The notes: generated by a model from the letters alone, not told the origin. Positions 25,813 to 35,634 are shown, counted from the stretch's first letter. The stretch: 64,000 nt of DNA from VXOZ01 sp965220045 (GCA_965220045.1 OZ244803.1:496001-560000), one strand, 5' to 3'. Numbers and translations: made by a program.

Positions 25813-28446
25813 TCACCGCCCGTGGCAGCGCTTGAATTTCTTGCCGCTGCCGCACCAGCAGGGCGCGTTGCGTCCGAGCTTGCGCCCGCCCTGTTTGCGC
25901 CGCGAGCGCGCTTGGGGGCGGCGGGCGTCATCCTCTCCCCGGTTGGTTGCCATCACGGGCTGTGGCCGTTGCGGTTGAGTTTCCGGCGCAGCTTGCACGC
26001 GGTAGATGATCTGCGCTGCCTGACGTTGGATGTGTCCCGTAAGTTCCTGGAACATGCGGTAGGCTTCCGCTTTGTACTCTGAGAGCGGGTTGCGCTGGCC
26101 GACCGCGCGCAAGCCGATGCCGGTGCGCAGGTCCTCCATGGCGGTCAGGTGCTCGGTCCAGAGCGAGTCGATGGTCCGCAGCAGCACCCAACGCTCGACT
26201 CTGTGCATGATTTCCGGGGACATGGCCTCCGTGCGTTCGGCATAGACTTCGTCCGCCCACTCGATCAGGCGCTCCGTAATAGCTTCGGGAGGAAGCGATG
26301 CCAGGTCCGCTGCCGGCGGGGAGGTGGGTTGGTTGACCAACTGGCGGCAGGCTTCTACAAGCGCGTCGACATCCCACTCTTCCTGGGGCGCGGCCGAATG
26401 CGCGCTGACCATTTGCCCAATCTCATCGTGGACCATGCCTTGAATCTGGTCGGTGATCTGGTCCAGTTCCAGCACTTTGCGCCGTTCGCTATAGATGGTA
26501 TTGCGCTGCGTGTTCAGCACGTCGTCGTATTCGACCGTGTGTTTGCGGAGATCGAAATTGTAAGCTTCGATCTTGGTCTGGGCCTGTTCCAGCGCCTTGC
26601 TGATGAGGTTGTGCTCGATGGGCAAGTCATCGTCCATGCCGAGGCGGTCCATGATGCCGGAGATGCGGTCGCTGCCCGCGCGCTTGAGGAGTTCATCCTC
26701 CAGCGAAACATAGAAGCGCGAGAAACCCTGATCGCCTTGGCGGCCGGAACGTCCGCGCAACTGGTTGTCGATGCGGCGGGACTCGTGGCGTTCCGTGCCG
26801 ATGACGTGCAGCCCGCCGGCTTCGCGCACGGCTGCTGCCTCGTCAGCTTCAGGGGGATTGCCGCCCAGCACGATGTCGGTACCGCGTCCCGCCATGTTCG
26901 TGGCGATGGTCACAGCGCCTTTGCTGCCCGCTTGGGCGACGATTTGCGCCTCTTGTTCGTGAAATTTCGCGTTCAACACCTGGTGTGGAATGCCGCGCTG
27001 CTTGAGCTGCATGCTCAGGGCTTCGGAGGTCTCGATGGAGGTGGTGCCTGCAAGCACCGGCGCGCCGGCGCGATGCCAGTCCGCGATGGTGTCGGCGACG
27101 GCGCTGAATTTGCCGCGCTCCGTGCGATAGACAAAATCGGGTTCGTCTTGACGCACCATCGGCATGTTGGTGGGTACTTCCACCACGTCCAGCCCGTAGA
27201 TCTTGCGAAATTCGTCAGCCTCGGTAGCCGCGGTACCGGTCATACCGGCGAGCTTGTCGTACATGCGGAAGTAATTTTGGAAGGTGATGGTAGCCAGCGT
27301 CTTGCTCTCACGCTGGATTCTCACGCCCTCTTTGGCTTCAATGGCTTGGTGCAAGCCCTCGCTGTAGCGGCGGCCGGTCATGAGGCGTCCGGTAAACTCA
27401 TCGACGATTACCACCTCCCCGTTGGGGTCGTGGTGCTCGATGACGCGGCCCTCTTTCATGACCACGTAGTCGCGGCCGCGCTGGTACAGCGCCTTGGCTC
27501 GCAAGGCTTGCTCCATGTAATGAACGAGCTCAAACGCGCCTTCCTCGTAGAGGTTGCCCACGCCCAGCCACTTTTCCATCTTCCCAATGCCCTCTTCGGT
27601 GATGCTCACCGCGCGGAGCTTGTGGTCTATGGTGTAGTCTTGGTCTTCGCGCAGACGCGGCACGAGACGGGTAAAGTTGCCGAAGGTCTCGCCGGGCGCG
27701 TCGGCCTGGCCGGAGATGATGAGCGGCGTGCGTGCCTCATCGATGAGGATATTGTCCACCTCGTCGACGATGGCATAGCGGTGTGCGCCCTGGACGAGTT
27801 GGTCGAGGTCGAGCACCATGTTGTCGCGCAGGTAGTCGAACCCAAACTCGTTGTTGGTGCCGTAGGTAATGTCCGCGCCGTAAGCCTGTTTGCGGGAAAC
27901 GGACTCTAATTCCTCGCCGCTGCCGTGGTGCGATTCACGTTCCCCCTCTTTGGGGGTGAAGAGGTAGGCAGCGTCGTTGTTCAGACAGGCCACGGTAAGC
28001 CCGAGGGCGTTGTAAACAGGTCCGAGCCACTCCGTATCACGGCGGGAGAGGTAGTCATTTACGGTAACGACGTGAACGCCCTTGCCTTCGAGTGCATTGA
28101 GATAGGCGCTGAGCGCGGCGATGTAGGTCTTGCCCTCGCCGGTCTTCATCTCGGAGATCTGGCCGGTGTGCAATACGATGCCGCCGAGCATCTGGACGTC
28201 GAAGAGCCGGTGGCCGATGAGACGCTTGATGGCCTCACGCACCGCGGCGAAGGCCTCCGGCAGCAGCGCGTCGAGCGTCTCTCCCGCTTGCAGGCGGCTG
28301 CGAAACTCGGCGGTCTTGTCGGTGACTTCTGCGGTGGTAAGCGCCGCGAAGTCGTCTTCGAGCGCTGCGATTTGCTCGACGACCGGCTTCTGGCGGGAGA
28401 TCACTCGTTCCGAATGGTCGAAAAAGCGTTGGAGTACGCCTAACAT
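25813..28446 (-). CDS. secA: Preprotein translocase subunit SecA
   Basis: 877 residues. The ATPase motor of the Sec pathway drives unfolded preproteins through SecYEG. Walker A is MKTGEGKT (residues 100-107), the DEAD-like box is IVDEVDNILIDEAR, and the preprotein cross-linking and second nucleotide domain carry GTDIVLGG and IDNQLRGRSGRQGD. The C-terminus ends in a zinc-binding SEC-C motif (APCWCGSGKKFKRCHG) after a basic linker, for SecB or ribosome contact. Complete and apparently monocistronic. Confidence 0.97.
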   Translation of the reverse strand: MLGVLQRFFDHSERVISRQKPVVEQIAALEDDFAALTTAEVTDKTAEFRSRLQAGETLDALLPEAFAAVREAIKRLIGHRLFDVQMLGGIVLHTGQISEMKTGEGKTYIAALSAYLNALEGKGVHVVTVNDYLSRRDTEWLGPVYNALGLTVACLNNDAAYLFTPKEGERESHHGSGEELESVSRKQAYGADITYGTNNEFGFDYLRDNMVLDLDQLVQGAHRYAIVDEVDNILIDEARTPLIISGQADAPGETFGNFTRLVPRLREDQDYTIDHKLRAVSITEEGIGKMEKWLGVGNLYEEGAFELVHYMEQALRAKALYQRGRDYVVMKEGRVIEHHDPNGEVVIVDEFTGRLMTGRRYSEGLHQAIEAKEGVRIQRESKTLATITFQNYFRMYDKLAGMTGTAATEADEFRKIYGLDVVEVPTNMPMVRQDEPDFVYRTERGKFSAVADTIADWHRAGAPVLAGTTSIETSEALSMQLKQRGIPHQVLNAKFHEQEAQIVAQAGSKGAVTIATNMAGRGTDIVLGGNPPEADEAAAVREAGGLHVIGTERHESRRIDNQLRGRSGRQGDQGFSRFYVSLEDELLKRAGSDRISGIMDRLGMDDDLPIEHNLISKALEQAQTKIEAYNFDLRKHTVEYDDVLNTQRNTIYSERRKVLELDQITDQIQGMVHDEIGQMVSAHSAAPQEEWDVDALVEACRQLVNQPTSPPAADLASLPPEAITERLIEWADEVYAERTEAMSPEIMHRVERWVLLRTIDSLWTEHLTAMEDLRTGIGLRAVGQRNPLSEYKAEAYRMFQELTGHIQRQAAQIIYRVQAAPETQPQRPQPVMATNRGEDDARRPQARSRRKQGGRKLGRNAPCWCGSGKKFKRCHGR

Positions 28447-29001
28447 AGCCTATCTTTGGGGTGCGTGGGACCAGAAATGCCGCGGCTCAGATATCTCTTG
28501 CTGTCTTCAGTCTACGTGGCGCAAATGAGTGAAGTCAATGAAGCAGAGCGCGCCTCGCATGGCCGCGAGGCGCTCCAATTAATGGAGAAGAGACGAGGTT
28601 TCCGGCGCATTGATACGGGCCGCGCAGAGGCTCCCGCATGGCTTGCGTGGATGTACCGGCCGTATAATCCGCGGGGTTTTGCCTCCGCAGACGGACTATG
28701 CTATACTAATTTTGTTCGGCTGCAGGTTCGTCATGTTCATGCAGCATCCCTGCAACACTTCCCCTCTGGATTGCTTTAGCCTTTTTGCAATCTTCAATTT
28801 ACTCTATCGTCCTTGTTAAGTCATGTCTGGCGAACCTGCCGCTGAACGTTTTTCCCCTTTAAACATCATGACTTTACGCATCGATTGATAGTATGCACGG
28901 CAATTGTCCGTCCGCGTAGTTGCGTTTGCCAAGCGAACGTGCGACTATAGACAGGCGAAAAGTGGCTGGTGAAGTGTGAATTCCCGCGAGGTAAATAAAG
29001 A
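28447..29001. other. Long intergenic region between secA and rpsO
   Basis: No gene seen; open frames here are short and lack family features. Going rightward it holds a candidate promoter (28679-28707) and a ~290-nt leader before rpsO. That leader might carry the autoregulatory S15 target, but no specific known S15-leader architecture could be assigned by eye. Confidence 0.55.
28679..28707 (+). promoter_or_regulatory. Candidate sigma70-type promoter for rpsO
   Basis: TTGCCT (28679-28684), 17-bp spacer, TATACT (28702-28707): 4/6 and 5/6 matches to consensus. Confidence 0.42.
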
Positions 29002-29268
29002 GTGCTAACGACAGAGCAGAAGCAAGGTATTGTCGCCAAATTCGGGCAGAACGCCAACGACTCCGGTTCGTCTGCAGTGCAGGTAGCCTTGCTCACGAAA
29101 CGAATCGAGCAACTCTCCGCCCATATGGGCCAAAATAAGCGCGATAAGCACTCTGAGATGGGATTGCTCAAGTTGGTAGGTCGGCGTCGGCGTCTGTTGC
29201 GCTACCTCCACCGCCGTGATCCGGAGCAATACCGCGCACTGCTTGGTGAGCTGGGGCTGCGCGGCTAA
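29002..29268 (+). CDS. rpsO: 30S ribosomal protein S15
   Basis: 88 residues. S15 binds the 16S rRNA central domain early in 30S assembly. Recognisable blocks are NANDSGSSAVQVALLTKRI, KRDKHSEMGLLKLVGRRRRLLRYL and the terminal GLRG. It starts with GTG at 29002, preceded by GAGGT with nine-base spacing; this matches the usual S15 N-terminus. A strong intrinsic terminator follows, so it is transcribed alone. The pnp gene that often follows rpsO is absent. Confidence 0.96.
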   Translation: MLTTEQKQGIVAKFGQNANDSGSSAVQVALLTKRIEQLSAHMGQNKRDKHSEMGLLKLVGRRRRLLRYLHRRDPEQYRALLGELGLRG

Positions 29269-29294
29269 ACGAAATTACATGCCGGACAGAGAGA

Positions 29295-29330
29295 AGCGCT
29301 ACGAAAAATCGTAGCGCTGTTCTGTTTTAA
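29295..29330 (+). terminator. Intrinsic terminator of rpsO
   Basis: A perfect 10-bp stem AGCGCTACGA / TCGTAGCGCT with an AAAA loop (29295-29318) is followed by GTTCTGTTTT, 27 bp after the stop codon. Confidence 0.85.
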
Positions 29331-29382
29331 TGTGGCTCGTTGAGGCGGTCTGTGAGCCGGCAGGCAGACTCCTTGCGATCGG

Positions 29383-30732
29383 CTAGCTGCTATTGGTCGC
29401 GCTATCCCACTCGATGCGCAGGGCGTAGAACTTGTCCGCCATGCGTTCCAGTGCGTCGCGCGGAGCGATCTGCCGCAGGAGCACGCGCTGGACTTCAAGC
29501 TGAGAGTAGTGCTCCCACTCTTGGAACCAAGGGACCTGCCTCCCCTCGTGTGTGCGGGCGACTTGGCGCTGTTGCAGATAGGCGCTCAAATCCCCCAAAC
29601 CCCGCTCGGCAGCCAGTCTCTTCACTTGCGGGTCCGCATAGAGGGAACTGTAGGCGCTGCCCAGTGAGCGGTTAACGAACCAGAAGAGCGACGTAAAGTA
29701 GCGGTTTTCGCGATCGAGGCCGCCGAGATACTGCAGGAGTTCCCAGGCCGCTTCTTTGTTTTGGCTCACCCGGGGAATAGCGTAGAGCCGCGTCCAGATT
29801 ACGGAGCCGCTCTGCGTGGGGTCGTTGCCGGGAAAGAGCGCCACCCGCCGGGACCCCGGCGCGCTGCTGCCCTGCTGTTGGTTGAAGAGAAAGTTGTAGC
29901 CGGGCTGGATCGTGAAAGCGGTCGGGTTGCGAAGGGCGGCTTCATAGCTGCTGCCGAGGACGTCGGCGTGGATGATCTCGGTGCTGTAGATGCCGGCCAG
30001 GAGCCAGGAGAGGGTTTGCTCGGCGGCGGAGCCGGGCAAATGGAAGACGGGATTCAGCAGCTCATCGAAGAACTGCCCGCCGCGTGCGTACACCATCGAC
30101 CACCAGTTGATGTTCGTGCTGGAGTGAAAGCGGTAAGTAAGCCGTATCGGGTACTCCACCAGCCCTTGGCGCTTGATTGCAAGCGCCTGCTCAGTGACTT
30201 CCTCCCACGTTGCGGGTGGCAGTGGAATGCCGGCATTTCTCAGGATTTCTTCGTCGTAGACCCATAGCGCGCACTCCGTATAGTACGGCAGGCCGTAGCT
30301 CACCCCTTCATGTTGAATGCCGTCAGCCGCCTGCGGGATCATAGACTCCCGGTACTGTTTGAGGCCGCTGTAATCATCCAGCGGTTCGAGCCATTCGGCT
30401 TCGGCCCACGCTGCGAGATCGGTTTCCCGCACGTAGACAGTGTCAATAGGCTGTCCCTCGTTGAGGAGTCGACTCACCGTTGAGAAGTACTCCTCGCTGA
30501 CTATTTCCGGCATGACACGCAGGCCGGTATACTGCGTGCTGAACCGTTCCAAATTCCATTGCAGCAATGCGGGCTCGTAGCCCCAGTAGAGGAGGCGCAG
30601 AGTCAGAGGATCTTCCTCACTTCCCAGAGATGCCCCGCGGTTGCACGCAGCGGCCAAGAGGGCACTGGTAAGGAGGAGATGCCGACGGGAAAGTGTGTTG
30701 CCGAGGGGAAGGGGTGCCTGTAGTCTGCTCAC
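29383..30732 (-). CDS. Extracellular solute-binding lipoprotein (ABC-type, sugar-like family 1)
   Basis: About 449 residues. The N-terminus has a Tat-like twin arginine and lipobox (LSRRHLLLTSALLAAAC), so the mature protein is probably a lipoprotein outside the membrane. The mature part shows the periplasmic-binding fold of carbohydrate ABC transporters (TLRLLYWGYEP, YGLPYYTECALWVYDEEILRNAGI, AIPRVSQNKEAAWELLQYL). I start at GTG 30732, preceded by GGAG at six bases; a GTG four codons earlier overlaps that site. No permease or ATPase gene is adjacent. Ligand unknown. Confidence 0.82.
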   Translation of the reverse strand: MSRLQAPLPLGNTLSRRHLLLTSALLAAACNRGASLGSEEDPLTLRLLYWGYEPALLQWNLERFSTQYTGLRVMPEIVSEEYFSTVSRLLNEGQPIDTVYVRETDLAAWAEAEWLEPLDDYSGLKQYRESMIPQAADGIQHEGVSYGLPYYTECALWVYDEEILRNAGIPLPPATWEEVTEQALAIKRQGLVEYPIRLTYRFHSSTNINWWSMVYARGGQFFDELLNPVFHLPGSAAEQTLSWLLAGIYSTEIIHADVLGSSYEAALRNPTAFTIQPGYNFLFNQQQGSSAPGSRRVALFPGNDPTQSGSVIWTRLYAIPRVSQNKEAAWELLQYLGGLDRENRYFTSLFWFVNRSLGSAYSSLYADPQVKRLAAERGLGDLSAYLQQRQVARTHEGRQVPWFQEWEHYSQLEVQRVLLRQIAPRDALERMADKFYALRIEWDSATNSS

Positions 30733-30929
30733 TATTGACTCCACACCAAGCGGTTATTAGAAAGGTACCACCCAAGAGGAGGCGGCGTCAAAGCCGCCGC
30801 GGCATGGGCGAAACCTGCCCCAAGGCAGGCGTGAGAGCGTCTGGCTTGAGGGTGGTAGAACGGCATGCGCGGCAGCGCGGAAAAATGCCGCTCAAGGTGT
30901 GTTTAGCCGAAGGAATGGTGTCAAGGCCA

Positions 30930-31208
30930 ATGACAAAGAAAATCATGACGCTGCACCCGGCAGGGAAGGCGGGCGTGAACATCGAAAAGCAGAAGTATGA
31001 CGTTGTACGAGAGGCCATAATCCTGTCGCTGCGTGAGCACGGCACGTTGACGTTCGGCGACCTCACTGCGGAGGTGCGGCAGCGGTTGGAAGGTGTGTTC
31101 GCGGGATCGATCTCGTGGTACGTGACCACGGTGAAGCTCGACTTGGAGGCGCGCGGGGAGATTGCCCGGGTACCGAAGAGTAGACCGCAGCGGCTCGAAA
31201 TACCTTAG
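30930..31208 (+). CDS. DUF6958 family protein
   Basis: 92 residues, cytosolic. The sequence KIMTLHPAGKAGVNIEKQKYDVVREAIILSL...WYVTTVKLDLEARGEI resembles the small DUF6958 family of unknown function, with a winged-helix-like pattern. I start at ATG 30930 with AAGG upstream; a longer frame begins far upstream over the neighbouring gene and is not credible. ATG 30915 is an alternative. Transcribed divergently from the preceding lipoprotein gene. Confidence 0.7.
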   Translation: MTKKIMTLHPAGKAGVNIEKQKYDVVREAIILSLREHGTLTFGDLTAEVRQRLEGVFAGSISWYVTTVKLDLEARGEIARVPKSRPQRLEIP

Positions 31209-31260
31209 ATCAACACTTATCGACGGAAGTGCGATCAGGAAACCAATCGGATCCCTATGG

Positions 31261-32013
31261 TCACTCTGTTTGCAGCAACCGGGCGATGGGCTCAAACTCC
31301 TCTTTTTGCTCTATTCGCTTGACCGCAAGGTCCCCGCTTCGATTGAGGAGCTTGTAGGCTCCCGCGCCCGCTCTTGAAGTGATGACCCTGTACGTGTCGT
31401 CGACGACCTCAATTGCACAGTTGTCTTCAATGGCTATTCCCACATCAGAGTGCTTGCGCACCATTTGCTGAAAGGTGCGCTTTCGCTCCACTCCGTCTAC
31501 TTCGCCATCATAGTGTGGACAAACGAGGGCATCGATCAATCCCATGCCTCTTACTCTAATGTATCGCCACTTGTCGGCGTCATAGTATGCCATTGAAGCG
31601 CTGTGACCCCAACTGAACCAGGCAATGCAACCCGCGCTCACTCCAGATAGGACAATCCCTCTCCGGTAAGCTTCTTTCAAGACCGAGTCAACTCCCAGCC
31701 TCCGCCAGCGTCTCATCATCTTCAGGGCAACCCCGCCACCGACATACACCAGATCGGCTGAGAGTATCTTCTGTTCGAGCTCTTCTTTGGTCGGGCTGAC
31801 CCCGAGCAGATAGAGGACGTCGGTTGCGCAGCCCAACTCTTGACCATACACTTCCTGAAACGACTGCCAGTATCCCGGCGAGTCACGGCTTGCGGTAGGG
31901 ATGAATAGTGCCTTAGGTCCGGTCTTGCCCGTTAGAGACACGATCTCTTGGTCGATGGCAAGAGTCTCACGCTCGGGCATTTCTCCGCCACCTATGGCGA
32001 CTATTCTCCCCAT
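31261..32013 (-). CDS. Peptidase S51-like protein (dipeptidase E / cyanophycinase family)
   Basis: 250 residues. The serine nucleophile elbow is SGVSAGCIAWF (about residues 124-134). GRIVAIGGGEM at the N-terminus, LVYVGGGVALKMMRRW and LIDALVCPHYDG are standard for S51 enzymes, which cleave Asp-X dipeptides or cyanophycin-derived peptides. The start ATG 32013 has AAGGAG eight bases upstream. No cyanophycin synthetase is nearby. A cytosolic peptidase role is likely but the substrate is not evident. Confidence 0.85.
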   Translation of the reverse strand: MGRIVAIGGGEMPERETLAIDQEIVSLTGKTGPKALFIPTASRDSPGYWQSFQEVYGQELGCATDVLYLLGVSPTKEELEQKILSADLVYVGGGVALKMMRRWRRLGVDSVLKEAYRRGIVLSGVSAGCIAWFSWGHSASMAYYDADKWRYIRVRGMGLIDALVCPHYDGEVDGVERKRTFQQMVRKHSDVGIAIEDNCAIEVVDDTYRVITSRAGAGAYKLLNRSGDLAVKRIEQKEEFEPIARLLQTE

Positions 32014-32324
32014 GCCGGGAACTCCTTCTCTTGCGACCCAGTTTTATGGCCGCATATCCTATGTTCCGTGAAAAAGCCCGGAATGTAATCCAGGTGCCGT
32101 TCCCCTAGATTGTCCTTGCCAGCCGGGGCGCGTGGGCCGGCAACGTCAATGTGAAAGAGACTCCGAATCGGTGCGACTAAAGTGAATAGAGGCGGCCTTT
32201 TCATTCGTGCCGCCGACAAAAGGAAGAAAGGACGGGTCCCTGGACCCGTCCTTTCTTCGATCCGCTCTCTAAGCCGTGTAGGCTTGAGTTTAGTCAGGCA
32301 CAGAGACTTAGTGCCATAGTCGAT
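32014..32324. other. Intergenic region between the S51 gene and the next lipoprotein gene
   Basis: No gene seen. The notable element is a strong hairpin terminator (32225-32256); the rest carries no recognised repeat. Confidence 0.6.
32225..32256 (-). terminator. Strong hairpin terminator of the solute-binding protein gene 32325-33764
   Basis: 15-bp perfect stem (AGAAAGGACGGGTCC with GGACCCGTCCTTTCT) and a two-base loop. On the minus strand a TTCCTTTTGT tract follows. The T-rich flank on the other strand could make it bidirectional. Confidence 0.8.
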
Positions 32325-33764
32325 TTACGGCCAGTTGCCGAGCTTCTCGCGGATGGTCGCGACGCCCTCGTCCACGATGGCTTGCAACGTCGGCTGGATT
32401 TCCTTGAGGAAAGTCGCCGCATCCTGCTCGCCGGTCCAGAGCTTCTTGTCGCCGATGTCGTTGAGCAGCGTCGTAACCTGGCCGCCGGTGGGCAAGGAAC
32501 CGACATTCCACTGCGGGACGGCGGTGGCGAGAGCATCCTGCGCCACTGAAATGCGCGGGTTGCTGTAACCCTGGAAGGCATCGTTGATGAAGGGCTCGAT
32601 CTCGGGGATCCACGCCGGAATACGGCGGACGAACTTGCCGAGACGGCCTTCATGCAGCAGCCACACCATGTAGTCAAACGCCGCTTCGCGCTTCTCGCTG
32701 CCGTAGACCAAACCGAGCTTATGCTGGTTGGCATCCGGTGTGGAGCGCACTACACGCGGCATGGGCGCCATCACGAAGTCCACGCCCTGCTCAAGCGCCT
32801 TGTCGGCGTAAGTGAGGGGCAGACTGCGCGGGGCCGAGATCATCAAGGGCACCTGACCGCTCAGGAAGGGATTCTGGCCGCCGAAGTAGGTATTGTTACG
32901 ATCGGCCTGCGGCGGAATCACCTGGTGCTTGTGAATCAGGTCGAAGAAACTCGTGTAGCAGTCAATCATCGCCTCAGAATCACAAGTTGCCGTTGTGAGG
33001 TCCTGCGATATCCAGCTACACTCGTCACCCCAGAGCAATTGCCAGGAGCACCAGTCGTGCGCATGGTTGCCCTGCGCCCACTGGCTCACCTTATCGCCCT
33101 CGAATTTGCGCAGCTTGACCATTACGTCCAGCCACTCGTCCCACGTCCAAGAGTTCTCCACGTCGGCGGACGGGTAATCAAGGCCCGCAGCATCAAAGTA
33201 TTCGGGATTGATCATAACGACGTGGGCGTTGCCGCCGTGACCCATGGGCAGCAAGTAAACCTGCCCCTGGAACATGGCATCGCGCTCGAGCAGGTTCGGG
33301 TTGTAGACGCTCAGGTCGAGACCCCGTGCCTTGACCAGATCGTCCATGTTCTGGGCGAGGTCCTGCATCACCTGCGCGAAAGCGCGGCGCGGGAACTCAG
33401 AGATGTCCGGCGGAATACCGCCGGCCTGCATGGTCTTGATCTTGGCGACGCGGTCAGCCGTACCACCGACCTGAGAGACGAGCTCGATTGTCGTGCCCTC
33501 GTTCTCGGCGATATACGGTTCGGCCATGTTCTGCATGTACTCTTGTTCGAGTTCGGTCGGCACTTTAAGGAAAGCGACGATATTGACGTTCTGCATTTCC
33601 TTGGCGGGTGCCGCTTCTTTCGACTCTGGCTCAGCCGCCTGCTCTTCCATAGAGCCGGAATCCGCCGGCGCTGCGCCTCCGCAGGCGGCGATAACTATGG
33701 ACGACGCCCCCAGCATGGCCGATCCTGCGAGTAGGCGACGTCGAGACAATGTGCTATCCAGCAT
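32325..33764 (-). CDS. Extracellular solute-binding lipoprotein (Tat-type signal)
   Basis: 479 residues. I start at ATG 33764 (MLDSTLSRRRLLAG), preceded by a perfect AGGAGGT six bases away. The signal has SRRRLL (Tat-like) and a lipobox ending SSIVIAACGG, then an acidic linker rich in Glu and Ala. The binding-protein fold is typical of sugar ABC transporters (VAFLKVPTELEQEYMQNMAEPYI, SWTWDEWLDVMVKLRKF, AAFDYMVWLLHEGRLGKFV). Divergent from another solute-binding gene at 34240. No permeases are present, so it must work with a transporter elsewhere or with shared permeases. Ligand unknown. Confidence 0.85.
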   Translation of the reverse strand: MLDSTLSRRRLLAGSAMLGASSIVIAACGGAAPADSGSMEEQAAEPESKEAAPAKEMQNVNIVAFLKVPTELEQEYMQNMAEPYIAENEGTTIELVSQVGGTADRVAKIKTMQAGGIPPDISEFPRRAFAQVMQDLAQNMDDLVKARGLDLSVYNPNLLERDAMFQGQVYLLPMGHGGNAHVVMINPEYFDAAGLDYPSADVENSWTWDEWLDVMVKLRKFEGDKVSQWAQGNHAHDWCSWQLLWGDECSWISQDLTTATCDSEAMIDCYTSFFDLIHKHQVIPPQADRNNTYFGGQNPFLSGQVPLMISAPRSLPLTYADKALEQGVDFVMAPMPRVVRSTPDANQHKLGLVYGSEKREAAFDYMVWLLHEGRLGKFVRRIPAWIPEIEPFINDAFQGYSNPRISVAQDALATAVPQWNVGSLPTGGQVTTLLNDIGDKKLWTGEQDAATFLKEIQPTLQAIVDEGVATIREKLGNWP

Positions 33765-34239
33765 TGCGCTACCTCCTTGGTTACTGACAATACATCCTGC
33801 TGGCAGCAAGCTTGCGCCAGTGCCACCCCTGATAGCAGCAGTAATTTTAAAGCGGTTTATGGCTTCTGTCAAATGAAGGCCTGGCAAGGCATTGCTTGCG
33901 CTTCCGGGATGATGGCAATTTGCCTCGCCCTACCCATATAGGCCTTTCGCAACTGGCATTTACTCTGGATGACTTTTGCAGTGAAAAGTGGTATAACTGC
34001 TGTCAGAATTCGCCTATTCGGTGGGTGAACAGGATGTGCGCTGAGGCGTTAGCAAAGGAGGTTGTTCATACTCAACGCTCGGCGAGGAAGCGCGCTCACT
34101 TGACCTTGGACTCTGCGCGAATTGCCAAGGCCCAAGGAAGAGGAGCGTTTCGGTGTGTTAGGGGTTGGGTTTGGCTGCCTGCTGCGTCGCCAATAACCCA
34201 ATATGCGTTTTGAAGAGACAGCACTTAAGGAGAACTCTA
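33765..34239. other. Divergent promoter region between two solute-binding protein genes
   Basis: No gene seen. A candidate plus-strand promoter is at 33969-33997. Otherwise no palindromic repeat of the common families was noticed, unlike most gaps here. Confidence 0.55.
33969..33997 (+). promoter_or_regulatory. Candidate promoter for the 34240 solute-binding gene
   Basis: ATGACT (33969-33974), 17-bp spacer, TATAAC (33992-33997): 4/6 and 5/6 consensus matches. It implies a ~235-nt leader. Confidence 0.33.
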
Positions 34240-35634
34240 ATGCGCGGAGAATTGACACGACGGACGCTACTTGGCAGTAGCGCGGTAGCCGGTTCCGGCC
34301 TGCTGCTGGCTGCCTGCGGAGCGGCAGCGACCGCTCCCGCTGCTGATGCGCCAGCCGCGGCGGATGCGCCACAGGAAGAGAAAACGACCGAGGCCCCGGC
34401 GGCCGCCGAGCAGAAGATTGTCAAATATCTGCACGTCACCACGAATCAGGCAGTGTGGGATGAGTCGTTCGGCGCCTTTTTCGACACGTTCCGCGAGCGA
34501 TATCCGGAATACGACCTGCAGGTCGACCCCACGGTCTGCTGTTTTGCGGAGACCATCGATAAGGCTTTGGCGTCGTTTGCAGGCGGCATTTCCTACGACG
34601 TCTATTACGGCCACTTTTCCTACATCAGCCAGTTCGCGACCGCGGAGATGATCCAGTCGCTGGAGCCGTTCCTGTCGGCGGACCCCGAGGTCAGCAAGGA
34701 CGACTATCACGTCTGGGCGACGGAGCGCATCCAGGGCCAGGTGTACAGCATTGCCTGGTTCACCAACGGCAAAGAGTATTGGTACAACGCCGATCTCTAC
34801 GCCGAGGCCGGCCTCAAGACTCCCAAGGAGCATGAAGCCGAGGGTACGTGGACCTGGGACACGCTGCTGGAAGGCGCGAAGAAGCTGACGAAGATGGAAG
34901 GCAACAACGTCACGCAGTGGGGTTTCTGGACGCCTTCCTACTCCTTCGGCTGGCACTGGATCCATCTGATGGCGTGGGGCGCGACGTGGTGGAACGAGGA
35001 CTTCTCCGCCCCGTCCATGCTCACCCAGGAATTTGCCGAAGGCACGCAGTTTGCCGCGGACTTGGTGACCAAGCATCGCGTGATGCGCAGTCGCAGCGCC
35101 CCGAGCGAGAACGACGTGGCGCCGGACTTCAACACGCAACTACTGGCGGGCCGCACCTGGGGTTCGTACGGCACCCGTACGATTGAAGAGCAGATCATGT
35201 CCCAGGAAGAGCCCTTCACGGTGGAGATGGAAATGCTGCCGACGGGCCCGGCCGGACGCCAGATCGTGCAGTCCATCAACGCGAACTGGATTTCCAGCTC
35301 GTCGGAGAATCCCGATGGCGCGTGGGACTTCTACAAATTCTGGCTCAGCCAGGAGGGCCAGAGCTTCATCGTGCCGTTGGGCGGCGGACGCTACGTATCG
35401 AACAAGAACTTCCAGGGCTTCACGGTCTATGACTATGAGGATCCGGAAGTTTACGCGCGCTCTGCCGAGATTAGCGTCGAGCAGCGCCAGGTTGTGAAGC
35501 AGTCTGACGTCAATTCGGCGTGGACGGAGAACTGGGAAGCCTTGGAGCAAGAGACCAAGACGGTCCAGGAAGTCCAGGAAGAGATGCAGCGGGTTGCCGA
35601 GAATGCCCTCCGCGAGGGCGGCTGCCTCTGCTAA
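34240..35634 (+). CDS. Extracellular solute-binding lipoprotein, paralog A (C-terminal EGGCLC)
   Basis: 464 residues. ATG 34240 follows AAGGAG by seven bases. The signal is Tat-like with lipobox (TRRTLLGSSAV...LLLAACGAAA). The mature region contains IVKYLHVTTNQAVWDESFG, DVYYGHFSYISQF, GTWTWDTLLEGAKKLTKMEG and SSSENPDGAWDFYKFW, typical of carbohydrate-type binding proteins. It is clearly paralogous to the product of 44070-45467, including an unusual shared C-terminal EGGC(L/I)C. No permease genes are adjacent. A strong terminator follows. Ligand unknown. Confidence 0.87.
   Translation: MRGELTRRTLLGSSAVAGSGLLLAACGAAATAPAADAPAAADAPQEEKTTEAPAAAEQKIVKYLHVTTNQAVWDESFGAFFDTFRERYPEYDLQVDPTVCCFAETIDKALASFAGGISYDVYYGHFSYISQFATAEMIQSLEPFLSADPEVSKDDYHVWATERIQGQVYSIAWFTNGKEYWYNADLYAEAGLKTPKEHEAEGTWTWDTLLEGAKKLTKMEGNNVTQWGFWTPSYSFGWHWIHLMAWGATWWNEDFSAPSMLTQEFAEGTQFAADLVTKHRVMRSRSAPSENDVAPDFNTQLLAGRTWGSYGTRTIEEQIMSQEEPFTVEMEMLPTGPAGRQIVQSINANWISSSSENPDGAWDFYKFWLSQEGQSFIVPLGGGRYVSNKNFQGFTVYDYEDPEVYARSAEISVEQRQVVKQSDVNSAWTENWEALEQETKTVQEVQEEMQRVAENALREGGCLC

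Noticed and set aside
25659..25931. Small minus-strand gene overlapping the secA 3' end
   Set aside because: Ala/Arg-rich shadow frame with no family match and heavy overlap with secA.
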